Assembly (NCBI GenBank): GCA_900491605.1
Contig: UESW01004380.1
Coordinates: forward strand, 340,332 to 404,331
DNA length: 64,000 nt
Source: Calamus simplicifolius
Lineage: Eukaryota; Streptophyta; Magnoliopsida; Arecales; Arecaceae
Direction of reading: 5' to 3'
Numbering within the stretch: position 1 is the stretch's first letter; every line of letters begins with the position of its first letter. Positions 11,600 to 23,099 of the stretch are shown here, in pieces. Both the position numbers and the translations under genes were made by a program. The notes beneath the pieces were generated by a model, which had not been told where the DNA came from, searched no databases, and was given only the letters and a program-made list of their open reading frames with translations.

Positions 11600-14500
11600 T
11601 CATTCATTAAAGACTCCAACTGAGTTACAAGTTCGAAAAACAAAAGCAAAAACGTACAGATAACCCTTAAGAATCAGGGTTATGAACGGCCCCAGCGGCC
11701 TCGGCAGCTTCCTCAGTGACATTAGGGGGAGCTTGACTTGTCTCACCCTTTTCGAAACTGCTGTTTCCCCGATGGTATGACGAGGATGCCCTTCCAGGGT
11801 CGCGGCCTCACTAACACCCGGAGCAACGTCAGAATCGACATCTAAAAAATCATCGTATTCGTCCTCTTCATCCCCCGGGGAGCAAGCTTCAGGGGCCTCA
11901 ACACTCAAGAAGGAAAGGTCCCATTCTGGATGCTCCTTGGATATCTTGCTTCGAGTGTCCTCCACACCGAGCTGGAAGGCATCGGCGCAAGTTACATCTT
12001 GTTCGCCCTTGAGCAAAGCGAGCCGCATTTCAGTTTCAGCTACCTAGCTCTGTAGTGAGGCAACCAGCCCCTCAGCTTCAGTAGCTCGATTCCGCAGTAG
12101 AGCAACCTGCTCCTCGGACTCACTGACCCACCTCTCGAGCTCTGAATTCCTCTCTCGACCGGATGCCAACTCCCCTTGCAAGGCCCGCATTCGGTCTTGG
12201 TTATCCAGCTCCGCCTTTTTCATCTGTAAAAACAGAGTTAGCCAACGCCGCGATGGGCTAGTAAAGGAAGCTAAAAAAGAGGTAGGACCACACCTCCTCC
12301 TCCCGCCGAGCTAGCTTCTTGGTCAGCTCCTTGGTCTCATCAATGGCCCTTGACTTGTCAGCTCTAATTAGTTCGACTCTGCTCTTAAGATCATTGATCC
12401 TCGACTGCCTATCATCAACTTCTCCCCAGGCTTGGGAGAGCTTGTTGTCGAGCAGGTTAATCTTTTCCTGGTGCCATTTGATATTGTCGTCCCTGTCGGC
12501 AATACGGTCGCGCCGCCATACCTTCTCCTCCGTTTCGCCAAGCATTCTACTCAATCGACTCCTCTCTACCGTGGCCTCTCTCCTATGCCTGCTCAGGTTC
12601 TCGTTAAACTGTTTCTTAACAGTTTTCATTTCTTCGGAATGCCTGGATTTGATCCGGGATAGCTCCGAGCATGCATCGTCACACTTCGCCAGGAACCCAC
12701 GCAGCTCCTTCACTTCAATCTCTAGCTTGGACACATTATCCTGGGCAGCCCGATACAATACCTTCATCCTCGCTAGATTCTCATTACTGGTGCTCAGAAG
12801 CTGCTCAAATGTGTCAGACGTTTCCGCTCGCGATTGAAGCTCGGTGTTGACTCTCCTGGCCTGGATACTAGCCCCCGTTGCTAGGCTCAAGCGCCAGCAC
12901 AGCGCCTTGGTAACCAAAGCACTCTGCAAAATGAAACACAAAGTGAGAAAAGCACGGCCAAGCTAACCAGAAAGCATTCGCTGCTTGGGAGTAGAAACCT
13001 ACCCAGGAGATGTAAGACCGGACTAGCCCCATGAGGGTAGAGTTGTTGATCTCGGGAAGAAGGTGGATATCCTTCACCGTGTCCCGCTGGCCAAATGCGG
13101 CATCAACAAGATCCAGGTCTGCGAACTTATCAGCCGAAGGATCCACGCCCAGGTACAGTACCGACCTCATTAGGGTAGCGAACGCCGCCTCGATGGCCGA
13201 GTCCGAGCTACTGGGCTGATCATCGCCACCCGAAGGATCAATTCGGGCAACCTCCGATTGAGAAGCTTTTGACCTCTTAGCCTCCTCTAGCAAAATTCTA
13301 GCCTGGCCTTCTTCGGATAACTCGGCCAGCCCAAGCACCAGTTTTGCCGAAGCTTTTAGGGAGGAAGCTTCGGCCGCAAGACTCTCACCTTGCCCTATCC
13401 TCTCGTCTGAGTTTCTCCCCTCGATTGTGAACATCTGCTCTTCCCCTGCAGGCTCCGCCAAGGTTTCAGTCTATTCGGCCATTGCCCCAACCTCTCCAGG
13501 AAGAGGTTCTCCAGTCGTTAGCCCCTCACGAGTCTCTGTTGCGGCAGACCCAGCGTCGCCGCCCCTAAACCCCTCCGAGGGAGGCCCTCCAATAGAGAGC
13601 TCTTCTTGAGCTTCAGTGGTTGCAGTTACCCCTTCCTATCCTCCTGCCAAGACTAGAGACATTTCTTCGATCGGGAAAGAGCCCTCAGGGGCACCGACCT
13701 CCGCCAAGCCAGCCATTGGCTCATCTTCCAAAGGAGGAGCATTCGGATGAGCCAACGGAGTCTCGTCCGAGCTATCTTCTATTTCCACCACTGGAGGACA
13801 GGGGATCTCAGCAGTCCTCTTTGGGCCCTCCTTCATTTTTGGCGCCCCCGTCGTGGTTACCCCAACCTCTGATGAGCGCTCTTTGGAGAGACGAGCCTTC
13901 TTCTCGGGCTTACTTTTCTCCCCACCGCTACTTTCCCATGGGCGCTTGCCTATCCTTTTCTGTATGCGGCCTGACAATTCAGACTTCTTGGCTGTGGGAG
14001 TGAAGAGCAAGCGGTTAGACCAAGACGCATTTGCTCAAATAAAACCAGTGAAAAAGTAAAAAATGACCTACCATACGGATTGAGAGGGCTAAGCCCGGCG
14101 GCGAAAAGAGCCTCCTCCGACAATAAGTCATTGGCTGAGAACGCCCTGCCATCGCGGAGGACTTCCAAATCCTCCTCCTCATGTTCGGATAAAGTCGGAT
14201 GTGTTTCCACATCCCGAACAAAGTCTCCCCATCCCTAGGGAAAATCGGAACCAATGTTCCCTTCAGCAATGAAGAATCGAATCTTCCACCCCTTTATAGA
14301 TGACGGCTTATCCACGATCGTCTTAAACGACCTCCGAGGTTCGATGTAAGGCCACTCCGATTTCCTCCCAGGTATCAGGTGGTAGCAAAAACGAAAAAGG
14401 GGCAGAGTTGCCACTACCTGAATCCGGTTGCACATCGAAATAAACCCGATGATACTCCGCCAACTGTTGGGAGCGGCCATCGTCGGACAGATGTTGTAAA

Positions 14501-14718
14501 ACTTCATGATCTCCTTCACCAGGGGATGGAGAGGAAATCGAAGGCCCACCTTCAGACTATCTTCATAAAGAAAGAACCCTGTGTTCCAAATCTTGCGAAA
14601 CCCTATGCTCGGGTTCCGGCAATCGCAGAACAACATCCGAGGGAATGCCGTACTTCTGGCAAATTTTTCCTAAATCCTCGGCTGCAATCTCCGAAACCAC
14701 GTCGTCGGGGCTCATCAT
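11600..14718 (-). pseudogene. Antisense multi-exon ORF of Tat element 1 (putative gypsy-type transposon domain plus coiled coil)
   Basis: An ATG at 14718 opens 'MMSPDDVVSEIAAEDLGKI'. After a one-base shift comes a segment ('FFLYEDSLKVGLRFPLHP', 'NSWRSIIGFISMC') that I recall as the plant domain annotated 'putative gypsy type transposon' (PF04195-like). Introns with GT..AG ends appear near 14071-13999, 12998-12917 and 12263-12224. Later exons encode a charged Ser/Pro-rich region, then a long coiled coil (12916-12264) and an acidic tail ending at 11600. TAG stops at 13636-13638, 13471-13473 and 12044-12046 break the frame. The same exon order and two of the splice sites recur in Tat element 2. 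Additional antisense ORFs are known in the Tat lineage; their function is not established. Confidence 0.65.
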
Positions 14719-15093
14719 TCTGCTAGCCAGGAGAAACACCAAATGAAGCTACAGAGGGAACAGAGAACAAAATACTCCAAAGAGGAACGAAGGAGCACTG
14801 CGAGCAAAAACGATGCTGTTTCAACTTTGCTTCCCCTCGAAGGAAACTGCCTCAAGAGAAGATAAGGCGTCTCACCCAAGGCGCCCAGAACCACCTCTAC
14901 AAACACCATAAAAATCGGGATTTGCTACGTGGCAGTCCCCCAACCGTTGCCCCAAAGGAGCCTTACCCATGAAGGCACAACGGCCGCACAGCATTAAATA
15001 GGGCATCATTACGCGGGTTGTCTAATCCGAATCCTTCCGTTCAAATCGTGCCACCTGGACTTATACTCCCCATGCCCGAACCTACGCTTCGAA

Positions 15094-15110
15094 CTAGGGA
15101 GTGGGAGGCA
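15094..15110 (+). other. Polypurine tract of Tat element 1
   Basis: The purine-rich 'agggagtgggagg' block lies directly upstream of the LTR start TGTTGAGG at 15113. The corresponding position of Tat element 2 (about 28515-28530, minus strand) also holds a purine-rich tract, 'agagagtgaaggg'. This is where plus-strand DNA synthesis would be primed. Confidence 0.7.
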
Positions 15111-15295
15111 TGTGTTGAGGGTAAAATCACCACGCTTTAATAATCGTGTACGTGGCTAAGGCTAGCCCTAATTCTTGCTCGCTGTGCAACACCCGCCAGG
15201 GATAAATCAGCCTCGGTAGGTCAGGGCGCCTTAGCCCCTTACCGTGCTAAAGATTCTTAAGATGCAGACCGCGTTTCCACACCCCATCTGAGCCT

Positions 15296-15625
15296 ACATC
15301 GTCTCTCGGTCCTAGCCGAGCCATCATCTCTCGGTCCCAACCGAGCTATCTCATCTCTCGGCCCCAGCCGAGCTATCTCATCTCTCGGCCCCAGTCGAGC
15401 CATTATCTCTCGGTCTCAGCCGAGCTATCTCATCTCTCGACCCTAGCCGAGCCCTCATTTCTCGGTCTCGGCCAAGCTATCGTCTCTTGGCCCCTCCGGC
15501 CAAGCTATCGTCGACCGTTTCTTGGCCCCGGCCGAGCTATCGTCCCTTGGCTCTAGTCGAACCATCCCATCGCCCGGCTTTTCTAGCTGGTTCTTTCTGA
15601 TCACTCGGCCTAACCCGAGTGATCC
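15296..15625 (+). repeat. Tandem array of a short palindrome-bearing unit in the Tat LTR
   Basis: Degenerate units of about 22-30 bp of the form 'tctcggtcccagccgagcta' repeat roughly a dozen times. Each pairs ctcgg with ccgag and could form a small hairpin. Related units fill parts of Tat element 2. Confidence 0.7.
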
Positions 15626-15871
15626 CATACCTCTGCGGAGTCCGATGTAGGAAAGCTTAAATCCTTAAGATTCAAGACATGAATCATATTTGAGAGTGGC
15701 CTAGGCCCCCTAGGGCCTATGCTCCCGCCAAATCTTGAGGCATCAACAAGCTCTCCCAGCCGTTGATCCTCTAACTAACCAGATATAAATCCTACCGATC
15801 TCATAACAAACTGGATTCGAATCTCAACAGCTTTCGGGCCCACGATGCTCCCAAACAACCAGGTGATCCTC

Positions 15872-15879
15872 TATAAATA
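15872..15879 (+). promoter_or_regulatory. TATA box of Tat element 1 LTR
   Basis: TATAAATA in the U3 region, followed by a pyrimidine-rich leader. It matches the promoter position in the other LTRs of the window. Confidence 0.6.
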
Positions 15880-16196
15880 CCATAGCTTCAGACCCCCTCA
15901 GGTACGCCATCTCCCGTGCGCACACTTGCTTACTAGCTCCCTCTCTCTCTCTCTGCCTCCGTTTCCGCCATTAGCGCTCCGCTCGGAGCCTCTGGAGGAA
16001 CTCTTCGGCGAGAGCCTTCTCCTTATTTCTATTGACTGTCGATCTCCACTGACTTGAGCGTCGGAGGGTCTTCCGCAGAGGGCCACCCCCAACGCCTCTC
16101 GCGTGAGGACTGTCTTGCAGGTCCGCCCAGGATGAAGCTCGTCTCGAAGCCCCGCCGCGTCCGAGTCGGAGGATGGATTTCAGTAGCAACAAATAC

Positions 16197-16515
16197 TAAT
16201 ATCAAAATTCTCATAAATATATGACCGAATATAAATTAGTTTGGCCACTTTGGTGACTAACTAACTAATTTATCTTAATATCATATACCTAAAATTTCAT
16301 AAATTATATGACTAAATATAAATTAGTTTGGCCACTTTGGTGACTAACTAACTAATTTATCTTAATGTCATATAACTAAGCAATAATACTAATATTATTA
16401 AAAATCTCATAAATTATATGACTGAATATAAATTAGTTTGGCCACTTTGGTGACTAACTAACTAATTTATCTTAATCTCATATAACTAAACAATAATACT
16501 AGTATTATTAAAAAT
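16197..16515. repeat. Three-copy tandem repeat, about 110-120 bp unit
   Basis: Three copies share the core 'tagtttggccactttggtga' followed by 'ctaactaactaatttatctt'. They lie just right of the Tat LTR and may be the interior of an older element into which Tat inserted. No coding content. Confidence 0.75.
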
Positions 16516-17170
16516 CTAACATTCAATTTTGATAATGACAAATATAGTAACATTGCTGCATGCATTAGCCGATATTAACCTTCATAGATTATCAATCTGC
16601 TTCAATCTATAATTATCAGTTTTGCCATACATACTAGTATAACACAATGATCTTATTTATGCATGCCATTAATTCGTAACAGGATCAGCCGGGGTTCTCT
16701 TGGTGATGATTTTTCATGGAATAGATTAATGGCCAATAATACAGTCAATCATAATTTTAAAAGATTAAATATTCATCATCAATTCATTCTGATGAAAATT
16801 AATTAATCATATATATGAATAAATTATTTATTTTAGAACCTTGGCTCTGATACCACTTGTGAGCAATATAGGATCTTTAATAAATAATTTATTACATATA
16901 AAAATAAAAATAACATACTTACCTGATTCGGAATTCATCATAATAGTATTTACCTGATGCGGATGCGAAGTTAATCATGATAATATGTAGATTTGAGACT
17001 TGAATCTGGTTAAATTTTGATAGCCTCCTCTACAAAATAACTAGTTTCTCACCCTTAACCTCATTCCTTTCATAGCAGATAACAATGGATTCTTGCTAAC
17101 TTCATTAGGCAGAGAAGACTAATTATTTATATATATAACATTCAATTGGTATTTCCATCAAACACCAATT
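16516..17170 (-). mobile_element. Possible Copia-type LTR element remnant with initiator-tRNA-Met primer site
   Basis: At 16842-16857 the minus strand carries TGGTATCAGAGCC, the classic plant Copia primer site complementary to initiator tRNA-Met. Immediately to the right, 'tgtgagcaatatagg' (16858) would be the inner end of an LTR ending ...CA on the minus strand. A TATA-like 'tatatataa' lies near 17120. No gag-pol motif is visible on the internal side (16516-16841), so it would be a non-autonomous or truncated element. The outer LTR boundary is not defined; 17170 is a guess. Confidence 0.4.
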
Positions 17171-20100
17171 AATGACTTTAATACGGCTTAATATTAATGG
17201 CTTAAACTCTCGGACCATTAACAGCCGATTGGTAACCCTTCGTCTTCTTCACACACAGAAGAAACAATGGGTGGCCCTTCACCTTTCGCATACTAGGCTA
17301 GATCTAGTCCTTCACCTTTCGCATACCAGGCTAGATCTGGCCCCTTCATTTTTTGCATGCTAAGCTAGATCGAGAAAGAACGACTCTTCGCCTTTATAAC
17401 AATCTTGCATTAAAGGACTAATCTAACACCTCTTTCTTTCACCCTTCTTCCAAACAAGATAACTTATGACCTTTTTTTTTTCCTTTCCCTTCCCTCAATT
17501 CCCTCCTATCAAAACAAGGTAAATAAATGGAAGCAAGGTGAAATAGGACTGAAGTCATAATCTCACGGTTCATTCCCTGTTCTGAAATGAAAGCTTTTTT
17601 TCACTCCCACGGTTCATTCCCTGTTCTGAAAGGATATAATTGTTACATATCTCTTCCCCTTCTTTTTTTTCTATTAATTAATATTACCTTTCTATCCCCT
17701 TTCATCATTTTCAAACAAGAGAAAAAGAACAATCCTTCCTTCCCCTTTCTTTTCCTTCTATCCCTTTTTTTTTTTTTTTACTATCTCCTTCGTTCCCCTT
17801 CCTTTCCCTTTCATCCTTTTTCTTTTTTTTTACTCTCCCCTTCCTTCCCATGCAAAGATCCAAACAAAGCTTATGATACTATCAACATACAATTAGGAGT
17901 ATCATAGAATTAATTTGCCTTGAAAATTTTGATTAAAAGGCAGCCAGCATTTTGTATATAATTGTTGGCCTAATATTTAGTTTGACAACGATGGACGACA
18001 AGGTGGGTGATCGCGGCGTCGGCATCACACCACTGGAACACCACTGGAACGCATTATTGATGATGCCGATGTTTCCAAGATCTGCACAAGCTTCATGCTG
18101 GTGGCAGCCAGCATTATCCGCCGTGGCCCATTTGAATTGTCAGCCTGACCTGAACAAGCCAACCGACAGTCTCTATGGGACTAAACACATGTATTTTATG
18201 TCCTAGCCTTCTCGTCGATTGACTCGAGATTAACCCCAAAAGAGAAGAACTTGTGATTGTTGATTGGTTGACTCTTATGCTCGCTTGGCATCTCATGTAT
18301 TATATGTAACTTGAGTTTGTGGGCACTAGAGCAAATTCCATGCCTTTTTCAAAGACTGAGTGTAGTTAAGGTTGTTTTTTGAAGACTGACTTTAAGTCTT
18401 TATCACCCTTCACAAGTAGTTAGTTAATCAGTAGCTTTCATATAAAATGAGACTCACGAGGAAATTATCAAATAAAGAGTTCAATCAGTATAATTGTTAC
18501 ATCCAGCAATTGGGGAAGGCTTTTTGTGGTGAGAAAGATGATGTGACATCCAGCAATTGGGTTATCAATTGGTGTCAAATGTGTAAGGGAAGAAGGAAAA
18601 AATTCCCACTGATCACTAATTAAGATACAGGCCAGAAGACAGTCTTCCATCGAGGAAAATTTTGTCTTTTTGATTGGAAGAGGTGGAAAAGAAGTAGCAT
18701 GGAGACTTTTCAGCGTAGAACATAAAGAAGTAAAAGATAATTTTCAGAAATGACAAGGTTCTTTAGGAATAACTATGATATTGTACAATTGTTAAATCTT
18801 TCAGGGAACTAGAATAATTTGATATCTGAAAGGAACTGGCTATTGGTAATCATAGAAGATTTTAGGGGATGCTATATTATATAAGCAGCAGACAGAGAAC
18901 CAAACTGATTCAATTGGAGTCAGATGTGCCGAAGGCTCCTGATCCTTCCTTCAATGCAGACTGATAAATATAGGCAAATATGTAGGAGAGCAGCAAAGAA
19001 TCCCCTCGAATTGAATTCCAAATTCTCAACCAAAAATTAGAATTTTTTGAATTGATTTTTAAGGCATCATCATCTCCTTAAAACCCACATCACATTTAGT
19101 GCCACAAGGATCCATGCATATAGAAAGAAACAAAGAGCAATCTGATACATGAACCTTTCACTATTGCGAAGTTTGAGAAGGGTCAGATCAACCTTATTTC
19201 TGCATTAAAAGATTGTTCATGTGTTTTGAACCTGTAACACTTAAATTCCTTTACAATGGTTTTAGCAATATAACCACCTAATATTTATGATGAAAAGAAA
19301 TGTCTCCTCCACAGATGGCTCCAGGGTCAAGGTGCATCAATTTCTACAACATATCTAGTTGTTTATATGTAAAAGGGAAGGGAAAGCAAAGTTCATCATC
19401 AAACCCTGCTGTAAAATATCCATCACCTACCATCTTATTTTGTCGCATAGCTGAAAATTGCAACTGGTGATGGGTGTAACTTGCACTAGATTGAAAACTT
19501 GAGAATCTCCAAATTGTTACATGGAAGTGGAGAAGTTATTTAAACTAGTATGTTCCCAAACTAGAGCAAGCAATAACATATGATAGTTCACACCATCAGA
19601 TGATGATAACATAAAATCTTCTAATGTATCAAAATTGTAGTTTCAGCAAATGACTAAATGTAATTTGATTACCATGTACCATGCTGGATGGCACATAGGG
19701 TCACTTTTCATGGTTATAATGCTGATTATAGTCATTTAAAGTAGGAGAGCAATCAACATTAGTCCTTAATTTCTTTTAAAAGTACTACTCAAACAACTGG
19801 ATTGTGATCACAATTTCTAAGTGAAGAATTTCTGCTTGACATGACATGTGTGATTTCATTTGTCCAAGATGATTCAGAGTCCACCCAGATGGAAACCAAT
19901 TATTTGGATGGCTACAATGGTCAAGACAGAACTAAACTGCCTCAGTTACCTGTTCACAAGGTTTGATTCTGTTTCTATTTTGCACTTCAACATCAAGTTG
20001 GATTCAGCCAATCAAAACCCAAACAGGGCCCTAGACAAACAAATTCCAGAATTTTAGAGTTTGGTTCAAGCCTAATCATGGAGTTCAAGTAGAGCAAATT

Positions 20101-21232
20101 GGCCCCAATCAAATTAAGTGATTGTTGAATTTTTTCTGAAGATATCCAAATTAATGCAAATTTTATGGAGTGATCTCTCAATCATAGGCCAACTAATAGA
20201 TGCATGGCCAAAGTCACTCAGTCCATAACCTGAGAGTTGTGTTAAGAAGGAGATCGTTCCCATTGGCGATAATGACATTCCAAGTCTCAACTAGTTTAGG
20301 TCCATGTACTACTACAGTTTGGTAACTTCATTGATTTAGCTTTTTTACATCGATCCTAAAGCTCATCATATAGTTGTAAAGCAAAACGCATTTAGAATAA
20401 AACATAATCTTTAACATTTGTAATTATTCACATCCCATTAATTAGGAGTCACCACCAACTGGGATCAACTTGTTGCGGTCTCTTTCATTATTAGTCATTA
20501 TCATTGCCAAATCCTTCAGAGAAAAGCACCTCCCAACTCATCGTTCTCATCCAATCACAGCTTTCACCAAATCTCTGGTTAATCTACATAATGGATCCTT
20601 AAATCATTTGAAACAATTCCTTCTTAACATGCAGCGCTAAATTTTTTAAGTTAATCAAACTCCTGATTATCCTTGGAGGTCTCCAAAATAAATGTAGCAA
20701 ATGCTAACACGACATGATTAACATGCTTTTAAACAATTTAAATCACTGCAATATGGGAAGATGAGAAGGAAATTCTCAGTACTAGCACCCAATTATAAGA
20801 TTGCTTTTCATTACTAAGTAATTGTTGCATGCAAATGGCTCAATATAACAGACTCTCAGCAAACAACTGATTACATGACCTCTGAACGAGCTTTCTTCCT
20901 TTAAGAAGCTCACCACAGCTAAGGAACACAGAGGAAATCATGCAAAGAAAAGAAGCCAAAACCTTTAAATCTCCCTTAAAAGCTAGTTGGCGGGTGGTTA
21001 GCAGTCCACCACTTCCAATTTTTGCCCATAGTGAGAAGGAGGACGCTTCTCTCTGGAAAGAAGGCCTAGAGAAACCCACAACCAGATACTCAACCACATA
21101 CTATGAAGAGCATAGTAAAATAAGCCCTTCTAATCTTGACCAATCACTCTTCTAGTCCTAATGGCACATAACTGTCAATATAAACCACGAGTACAGTTCC
21201 TACTATTAGCTTGCAAGATAGATCTTAATGGT
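17171..21232. other. Intergenic sequence downstream of the expansin gene, nothing assigned
   Basis: About 4 kb without a supported gene. It includes a threefold 'ccttcacctttcgcat...gctagatc' repeat (about 17270-17370), a duplicated 'cacggttcattccctgttct' (17565 and 17605 regions), and a long pyrimidine-rich stretch (17450-17850). Short frames such as 17952-18206 show no recognisable motif. The expansin 3' untranslated region should extend left from 21232 for an undetermined distance. Confidence 0.5.
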
Positions 21233-22893
21233 TTAATCGAATTGCCCCCCACTGAAGGTTTGGCCGAAGGACCAGCTAGCTGGAGCCACATTGTCAGAGA
21301 CTACAGAGCGACCGTCGCTTGTCGTGACCTTGAAGGAGAGGCCCTGGCCATCGAGGTAGGTGTTGCTCTGCCAATTCTGGCCCCAGTTCCTGGACATTGG
21401 CTGCCACCCAGTTCTGGATCCTTTGATGGACACTGCATGCACATCCCCAGCCCCTCCAACATTGGTGATGAGCACCAGGTTGAAGTAGGAGTGACCATTG
21501 ATGGTGAACCTGATGCCTCCCCTCTTCCTGCATGGGACCCTGCAGTCCAAAACCAAGAACCAAGCCAGCAGATCGAATTACACCCCATTACCCTTAAGGT
21601 TAAAAGGAATGGGACTGAACTAAACATAAGAAAGACACTACATGTGGTGTAAGAGAGAAGTAGAAAGGCACTTGGCACAACCTGCGGGAAGAAAAGCAGC
21701 AGGCTGACCCACAAGATGTTATGGATGTTCTTAATATGTGACAATTAGTGAGTCCGGATCTCATGTTTTTAAGGAACAATAGACAACTCGCAAGGGTGAA
21801 AACTAATAATATAATGGTGAAGCTGACCCACCACAAGGATTACTCATTTTCTATGGAAATATGACAATCTCGTGGAGCAATGCTAGTATACCTCAACTCC
21901 TCTTGACATATGTGACACTTTATACCAACCACAAGGAAAAGGAAGAGAAATTACTATAACAAAAGAAAGCCTAACAAACCCCACAGAGAGCAGAGGCTGT
22001 TTTTATTTGTCCACCAGACCTGAAGCCAGGATTTTTTACATAAACAAGTAAATAAAAGATTTGACAGCAGACCTAACCAGTCAACCACAAAATGTGGCTT
22101 AAGATTTAGGAAGGTACCACCTAACACCCCAGGAGGAGACTAAGCAAATACTTGGCTTTGGAAAATACAGTGAGGATGGCACCAGGGTGTAAACCAGGGA
22201 CCTTACCAACCAGCTGAACTGAAGTCTAGCTTGTTCGCCAGGGACTACACAAATACACATGATTGCAACTATAGAATCAATGACATGGCTAAAATGGAAA
22301 GAGAAAAAGCAAAAACATGTTCGTAGAAAAATAAACATGCATTACAAAATCAAATGCTCCCACCTTCTATAAGTAACAGGCACAATACCGGCTCTGTACT
22401 GAGCAATGTGCTGGAACACTGGCTGAGAGAGGTCAAAATGCTGGAGGGGTGGGTTGCACCAGCCCCCAGCATCATTGGGAAGGGCATTGTTAGGTGGGCA
22501 GAAATTGGTGGCAGTGACCACAATGGAACCTGGCAGGCACCATTTGGGGTCATTTACACACCTTATCTCATAACAAGCTCCGCAGCTCAGTCCATTGTTA
22601 AAGAGGGCAGTGCTCAAAGCTGCAGTGTTAGTCCCATACCCTTGGCTATACAAGTTACCATAGCCACAAGCCCCGCCTGCACGGAAACAGATGACAATGG
22701 TCATCACACTGTTATGGTAGCACAAAAGAGCTTTTCTTAATGTAATAGCATATCCCTGTCTCTTACCCATCGTCCCAGAAGCATCGCCTCCTCCGTAGAA
22801 GGTGGCATGGGCACTGGACCATCCCCCTCCATACCCAAGTGCAGCAGTGAACAGTGGGAGAAAACCAAACAAAACCAGCCCAATCAAAGCCAT
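21233..22893 (-). CDS. EXPA: Alpha-expansin, three coding exons, complete
   Basis: Exons are 22893-22767, 22676-22364 and 21539-21233 (stop TAA included). Introns of 90 and 824 bp have GT/AG ends, and the joined frame is 248 residues, the usual alpha-expansin length. Visible features are a signal peptide (about residues 1-20), the mature start 'WSSAHATFYGGGDASGTMGG', conserved cysteines, the H-F-D motif at 122-124 of the GH45-like barrel domain, and a C-terminal cellulose-binding-like domain ending 'SWSFGQTFSGGQF'. Family knowledge: alpha-expansins are secreted to the wall and loosen cellulose-xyloglucan contacts at acid pH without hydrolysis. The start is the ATG at 22893; an upstream in-frame TTG is not used. 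All key residues appear intact, so it should be functional. The paralogue number cannot be assigned from sequence alone. Confidence 0.93.
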
Positions 22894-23070
22894 TCGCCTA
22901 CACAAAAAGACATGGGTTCTTTTAGTATAACACTACGCTAGGCCACTGGTGAATAACGAGAAGAGGAAAGGAGAAAAATGATTACTTGGAATGAGAGAGA
23001 GTGAGGAGAAAAAGAGAAGGACAAGAAGAACAAGTGAGAAAAAGAGAGAAGTCTTGATTTCTTTGAAGAG
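22894..23070 (-). other. Probable 5' untranslated region of the expansin gene with a possible leader intron
   Basis: A CT-rich leader ('cttctctctttttctcac'-like) runs from about 23065. A possible intron runs from a GTAATC donor near 22985 to 'tttttgtgtag' just before the start codon (acceptor about 22898). If used, it leaves a leader ending GCGA-ATG. Inferred from splice-like sequence only. Confidence 0.45.
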
Positions 23071-23091
23071 ATAAGCGAGAGATGGAGGGCC

Positions 23092-23099
23092 TTATATAG
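23092..23099 (-). promoter_or_regulatory. TATA box of the expansin gene
   Basis: The minus strand reads CTATATAAGG about 200 bp upstream of the start codon, followed about 30 bp later by a pyrimidine-rich leader. This is normal placement for a plant core promoter. Confidence 0.7.

Larger units (their letters stand above)
8374..16191 (+). mobile_element. Tat-type Ty3/Gypsy element 1, 3' portion with 3' LTR
   Basis: The right end is an LTR (15113-16191) preceded by a polypurine tract. The interior matches, in the opposite orientation, the 3' half of the complete Tat element at 27474-41474. Shared items are the PPT-adjacent block, the antisense multi-exon reading frame, the 'ctcgg...ccgag' repeats and a second antisense TATA/ORF/poly(A) unit. 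By that comparison gag-pol would be on the plus strand left of 8374, but the Athila element interrupts there. The right flank after the LTR is aatac (16192-16196), the expected target duplication; its partner is not in view. Stretches not listed separately (9763-10694, 10953-11599) show only short repeats such as 'cttcgg'/'cctcgg' and no supported gene. Confidence 0.75.
15113..16191 (+). repeat. 3' LTR of Tat element 1 (about 1079 bp)
   Basis: The termini are TGTTGAGGGTAAAATCACC... and ...GCAACA. The first 35 bp align with the LTR start of Tat element 2 (minus strand from 28514), and the terminal GCAACA matches its LTR end. A TATA box lies at 15872-15879, followed by a CT-rich tract (about 15930-15960). 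The motif gacttgagcgtcggagggtc is at 16051-16070. The upstream half is filled by the 'ctcgg...ccgag' tandem array. Confidence 0.75.

Noticed and set aside
12319..12837. 172-codon Ser/Leu-rich frame on the plus strand
   Set aside because: It is the antisense shadow of the coiled-coil exon on the minus strand (12916-12264), whose heptad-like composition and splice sites support it.
21161..21652. 163-codon frame on the plus strand
   Set aside because: Antisense to the third expansin exon; no family similarity.
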